DNA of 64,000 bases, taken from NCBI RefSeq assembly GCF_030463565.1, contig NC_134649.1:38589044-38653043 (forward strand). The letters are read 5' to 3'. The translations under genes were made by a program, and so were the position numbers. This DNA comes from Pelecanus crispus (lineage: Eukaryota; Chordata; Aves; Pelecaniformes; Pelecanidae). The notes below the pieces were generated by a model, which saw nothing but the letters and a program-made list of their open reading frames with translations, ran no database searches and was not told the origin of the DNA. Within the stretch, counting starts at the first letter, position 1, and the number at the start of each line of letters is the position of its first letter. This document shows positions 60,366-64,000 of the stretch, piece by piece.

Positions 60366-63104
60366 AGCGCTAGGAGGTTCTGTCAAGTTTTCAATGGGAT
60401 AAAAAGGGGGTAGGGGGGATTAGTTTTCAGCACTTGGAAGGGCAAATAGTGATCCTCTGCCCGATCCTGCAAAGCACCTTCTCCTCTCTCAACTCCTTTT
60501 GGTTGTGGTAGACTCGCCGCCCCTGATGTTAAATGTCCTTCTGGCATGTGCTATTGGGGCTGAGACAGCTGAAGGATGGCAGCCAGAGCTGGCGAGGTGC
60601 TGGTGGCCATTTCAGGGTCTGGGGAGGCACTGGCTGCGTGGGGATAACCCGGTCCCCTTTGGGCTTTACGGTACTCCTCCTCCATAGCCCTGTGGGGAAC
60701 ATCCCCTCTCCAGCATCCCGAGGTGGTCTTCCCCAAACTTACCTGATCTTGCAAGACTGGCCTGATCCTTGGCATGTTGGGCAGCACGCTGGCTGGCTGA
60801 AATAGAGGGGGAGCTGGAAAATGCTCAGGGCAAGCCCAAGAGATGCCCCACATCCCCTGCCTGCAGCCCCGGAGGTCAGAGCGATCGTTCATGATGGGGG
60901 GTGCATAGGCTGGTACCCACCATGCAAGAAGACAATCTGCTTCGGAGAGCTGACAGCTGGGTGAGCATGGTGGCTGAACCCCAAAAGGCTCATCCCCCCA
61001 TTCTGTGGTGGCAGCAGCACGGTGCTGCTCTGAGCAGAGCCCCTCTCTCTGGATGCCCCCCTGCCAGCTACTCCCTGTGCCTGCTGTCCTCTCGTGCTGC
61101 AGGAGCGTGGCACCTCTGGTAAGGGGACCCTGGCTGGGAGCTCCGGCTGGTGTTTCACTGGATTTGCAGCAACCTTCATTAGAAACGTGTTTCCTGGGTT
61201 CTGGAGAGCGTGTGTTTGTACGTGTATCTGCGAGCTGGCTTTTCTTGAGGGGTTTTTTTTTTTTTCCCCCCTTGTTATTTTTTTCTTGTTTTACGGCTTA
61301 ATGAAACTTCTGAGAAAGTACAGCTCTGCTTGTGAGTAAGAGTCATGAGACTGGTGGGGCGAGCTGGCTTTGGCTGTTTCCCTTGGTCCGCTTGCAGCCA
61401 GTGGTGGGGCTGAGCTCCTTTTCGGGGCTGCTTCTGATGAGGACTTGTGCCTCTCTGGCTGTGCCTCAGCTCTCCTTATCCCAGCTTGCTTTTCCACCTC
61501 CAGAACCACTGTAGCTTAGATTTACACACGTGTGTGCATGCATGTGTCTATCCTTTCCGTGTGCTCATCCCTGGGCTTTTGCTGTAGCCTGTGCCATCAT
61601 GACTCTGTGTCCCCGGGACACCCTCTCTAACCGCTGTTGCTTTCTGATTTGCCACTGAAGGGTGCAAAACCACTTCTCCCAGACTCCTGGGGCTCTGAAT
61701 CAGCTGCGTACCCCATCATGTTCCGGTGTTTTGTGCTTTTCTGTGTGAGGGCTTTGCTCCGGCTTCAGCGCTTGCATGTGCGCTGGAGCTGCTGCACGTC
61801 CCTGCAGGGCTGCAGACTTGCTGCTCCTTGTTGCTGGGAGGAGAAGGGATTTGGAGGTAGGTACCTTGAAAGCCGGGCTCTGCCATGTAGGCACCGCTGT
61901 CTGCGGACTTACCCAGAATATATTTAGGGTAATTTCCTCCTGCTTTCCTGGGAACTTCTTAATATTTCACTGGGACACGGGGGCAGCCTGCAAAGCCTGA
62001 GCTTCAAAGGAGGGCATCTTTCAGCAGCTTTGGGGTTAGCTTTTGGTTTCCCCAGCTTTTGCTATAACTTGTTCTGTGGTTTTAAAAATAGGTAACAAAC
62101 CACCCAGCAGGCAAGAAAGCCTGCGCAAAGCCCAACAGACTGGCCATCGCCTCACTGAGCCAGGTTGTGGCTCTGGTGTCTGCTCAGCTCTGCTCTTCCT
62201 GCTCTGACATTTGGGGGAAAAAAATATAAATTCGGTGTAGTTAAGGGAGAAGGACTGTGTGGATGCCTTGTGAGCCTGCTTGGGTTTGAAATCCAGCGCA
62301 GCCCGTCTGCGTCCTACTGCCACCAGCCCGGTGCTGAGGCAGGGCTCGCAGGTGGGCTGAGGTGGGTTTCCATTCCTGGCAAGGAGCTTTTTGGGAATGA
62401 CTTTTGGAGGTTTTTGGGGAATTACTTTTGCCTGATCCTAGACTCCACAAGTCGGAGCAGGATTGGCCCTCCAGGAGCAATAACAGAGGAATTACTGCAT
62501 TACATGGGCGTCTTTATGTGTTTTTTAAACCGTGCCTCCTAATTATAAATAATGGCTGCGATACGAGATATGATTATGATGGATGGTGATTCTGTATTCC
62601 GCGTGCATTAGTGGCTTTAACCTTGCCGGGGTAATTATGTCTCATTTCAAATTCTGATACTATTTATTTGAGGTAGGGGACTGGGAATTTAATTTCTACT
62701 GCTTTGTCTTTTAGTATTATTACTGTTTGAAAAGGATACCTTTGCAAAATTGTTTTTTAATCATTCCCTCCAGTTGGCAGCACCAGTTCATTAATAGTTT
62801 TGGGGCCTGTGTGCGGCTGTTTTGGAGATGTTTCTAAAGGTAGATGTTTTGGGGGAACGTGAAGCTGAGGGCTGATGTATGGGAGAGGAGCTTCTCCTTT
62901 GAGATGCACCTGTGTGCATCCTCCTGACTTTGGTCTTCCCAAAGCAGCTATCTTTGGCCTTTTGCACTAGTTGCTGCTCTTGACTTTCGTGTCTCTGCCA
63001 GCCTGGGCTCCCTCCTTACCACGAGGTCTTCGGGGGGTCCAGGGCAGGAGCAGGCAGGGCTGAGCCATCGTCCTGCCCGCCCCTCTCACCATCTTTGACG
63101 GCAT

Positions 63105-63240
63105 GTTTAATTAAAAACCACATCAACCCGAAGATTGTGCACGTGGTCCTTAATCAGTTTGAAGTCTCTTTGAGAATAAAGTAATTATACTACTCGTTTG
63201 GTTACAGTAATTAAAACTTTAATTAACATCATTTCCCACC
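63105..63240. promoter_or_regulatory. AT-rich candidate non-coding element with E-box and RUNX-like site
   Basis: Contains AACCACA (RUNX core on the minus strand), CACGTG at 63140-63145 (palindromic E-box), CCTTAATCAG, and three TAATTA or TTAATTAA words within 60 nt. The composition break and motif density suggest a conserved enhancer. Not provable from one sequence. Confidence 0.4.
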
Positions 63241-64000
63241 CCTTGGCCTCCCTCTACAGATATTCAGCCGTGCGATGGGTGCCTGCCAGGGTTGCATCTC
63301 AGGGTAAAGCTGTTTGTTTGGGGGCTGTCTGCCCATCCCCATCTCTGCTCCCTCCAGCATCGGGCCAGTGAGGTCCGACTGCACTTGCTGCTTGCCCCTC
63401 TCTTGCCGGGCTTCTGGGTGCCAACCTGCATCCCTGGCTGGGAGCAGCTCCTTGGCCTCGGTGCTGGCAAGTCGTGGTGGGTGGCAGCTCTGCTTGAGGT
63501 CCCCTGGCAGTGGTGGGGATCGTGGGGAGGGTGGCAGGTGTTCCTCAAAGATCTTCCGAGAACTTGGTTTTGAATGTGGAGTGTGCTCTGGTCTGGGCTT
63601 AGCAAGAGCTGGGCTTTCAGGGAGCACCCCTGCATGCCCAGGGGTCCTTCGTTTAGAATTAGTCAGGCTCTTTGTTTCCCATCACATGGACCTGCAAGAG
63701 CCAGGGTTACAACAATTTGTGGCCAGATGCTGTCACACCTGGAAAGCTCTGGATGGGCTCCAGCCCCCCTGCACTCCAGTTTGCCTTCTGCATGAGCCCT
63801 GCAGTCACCGTCATGCTCTGCATTAGCTGACGGGACCTGGTGCTCCCTGACAGCCAGAAGAAGGGATTGCTGCTTGGAGAAGTGGGGCGGGGAGTTCTGC
63901 ATCGGTGCCAAAGGAAATCCATGCTGTGTAAAACCTGAGCTCTTAAGCAGCATCCTTGGGGCAAGCAATCTCTATATTTAAATCTTCTCAATCTCTCCTT

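Larger units (their letters stand above)
44934..64000 (+). other. PLXNA1: PLXNA1 intron after the second coding exon (at least 19 kb, open at window end)
   Basis: No further plexin exon was recognised by looking for ILVDL, YLYAMT or the Cys-rich PSI motif in frames on the + strand. Overlapping open frames on both strands at 46.25-47.75 kb (499 codons minus, 364 codons plus) show no family motif. The intron holds homopolymer runs and several AT-rich regulatory-looking blocks, listed separately. A short exon could have been missed by eye. Confidence 0.8.

Noticed and set aside
1..64000. tRNA, rRNA or snoRNA genes
   Set aside because: No tRNA A/B-box pair with a cloverleaf, no rRNA segment and no convincing C/D or H/ACA boxes were recognised by eye. 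A covariance-model search would be decisive.
44934..64000. Later PLXNA1 exons (rest of Sema, PSI and IPT domains)
   Set aside because: No frame shows the expected ILVDL start, YLYAMT stretch or Cys-rich PSI motif. A translated search with a plexin-A1 protein would settle whether a short exon was missed.

Overview
This is vertebrate nuclear DNA, most likely from a bird. Two things point there. First, it carries 5'-truncated CR1-type LINE tails ending in the repeated ATTCTATG-like terminus typical of archosaurs. Second, it carries a spliced plexin gene set in compact, GC-rich, repeat-poor sequence. Nothing prokaryotic is present: no operons, ribosome-binding sites or CRISPR. Almost all long open frames are stop-poor GC-rich DNA rather than genes. 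I cannot name the species.

One protein-coding gene is supported: the 5' part of PLXNA1 (plexin-A1, a semaphorin/neuropilin co-receptor), on the + strand. Its first coding exon (37152-38354, 401 codons) encodes the signal peptide and most of the Sema domain. The next coding exon (44751-44933, 61 codons) continues it in frame across a 6.4-kb intron. No later plexin exon was recognised up to 64000, so the following intron is at least 19 kb and the gene runs out of the window.

Layout: 1 to about 21.6 kb is upstream intergenic DNA. It holds one CR1 tail (3.5-3.9 kb), a CpG-island-like block (5.85-7.02 kb), a purine tract (8.05-8.22 kb), an AT-rich block resembling conserved non-coding DNA (10.43-10.79 kb) and two adjacent CR1 tails (20.7-21.1 kb). 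A strong CpG island at 21.59-22.78 kb, with GC boxes, an exact CArg-type motif and a good splice donor at 22073/22074, is the best candidate for the PLXNA1 promoter and non-coding first exon. A composite minisatellite (22.7-23.2 kb) follows it. A 14.9-kb putative intron then leads to the splice acceptor before 37008, with a 5'UTR carrying back-to-back upstream ORFs ahead of the plexin ATG.

I found no clearly new biological system. The most striking structure without an explanation is a perfect 37-bp inverted repeat with a 4-nt loop at 27780-27857. Next come the tandem uORF arrangement in the PLXNA1 leader and the promoter-proximal minisatellite cluster, whose families share one core in both orientations.
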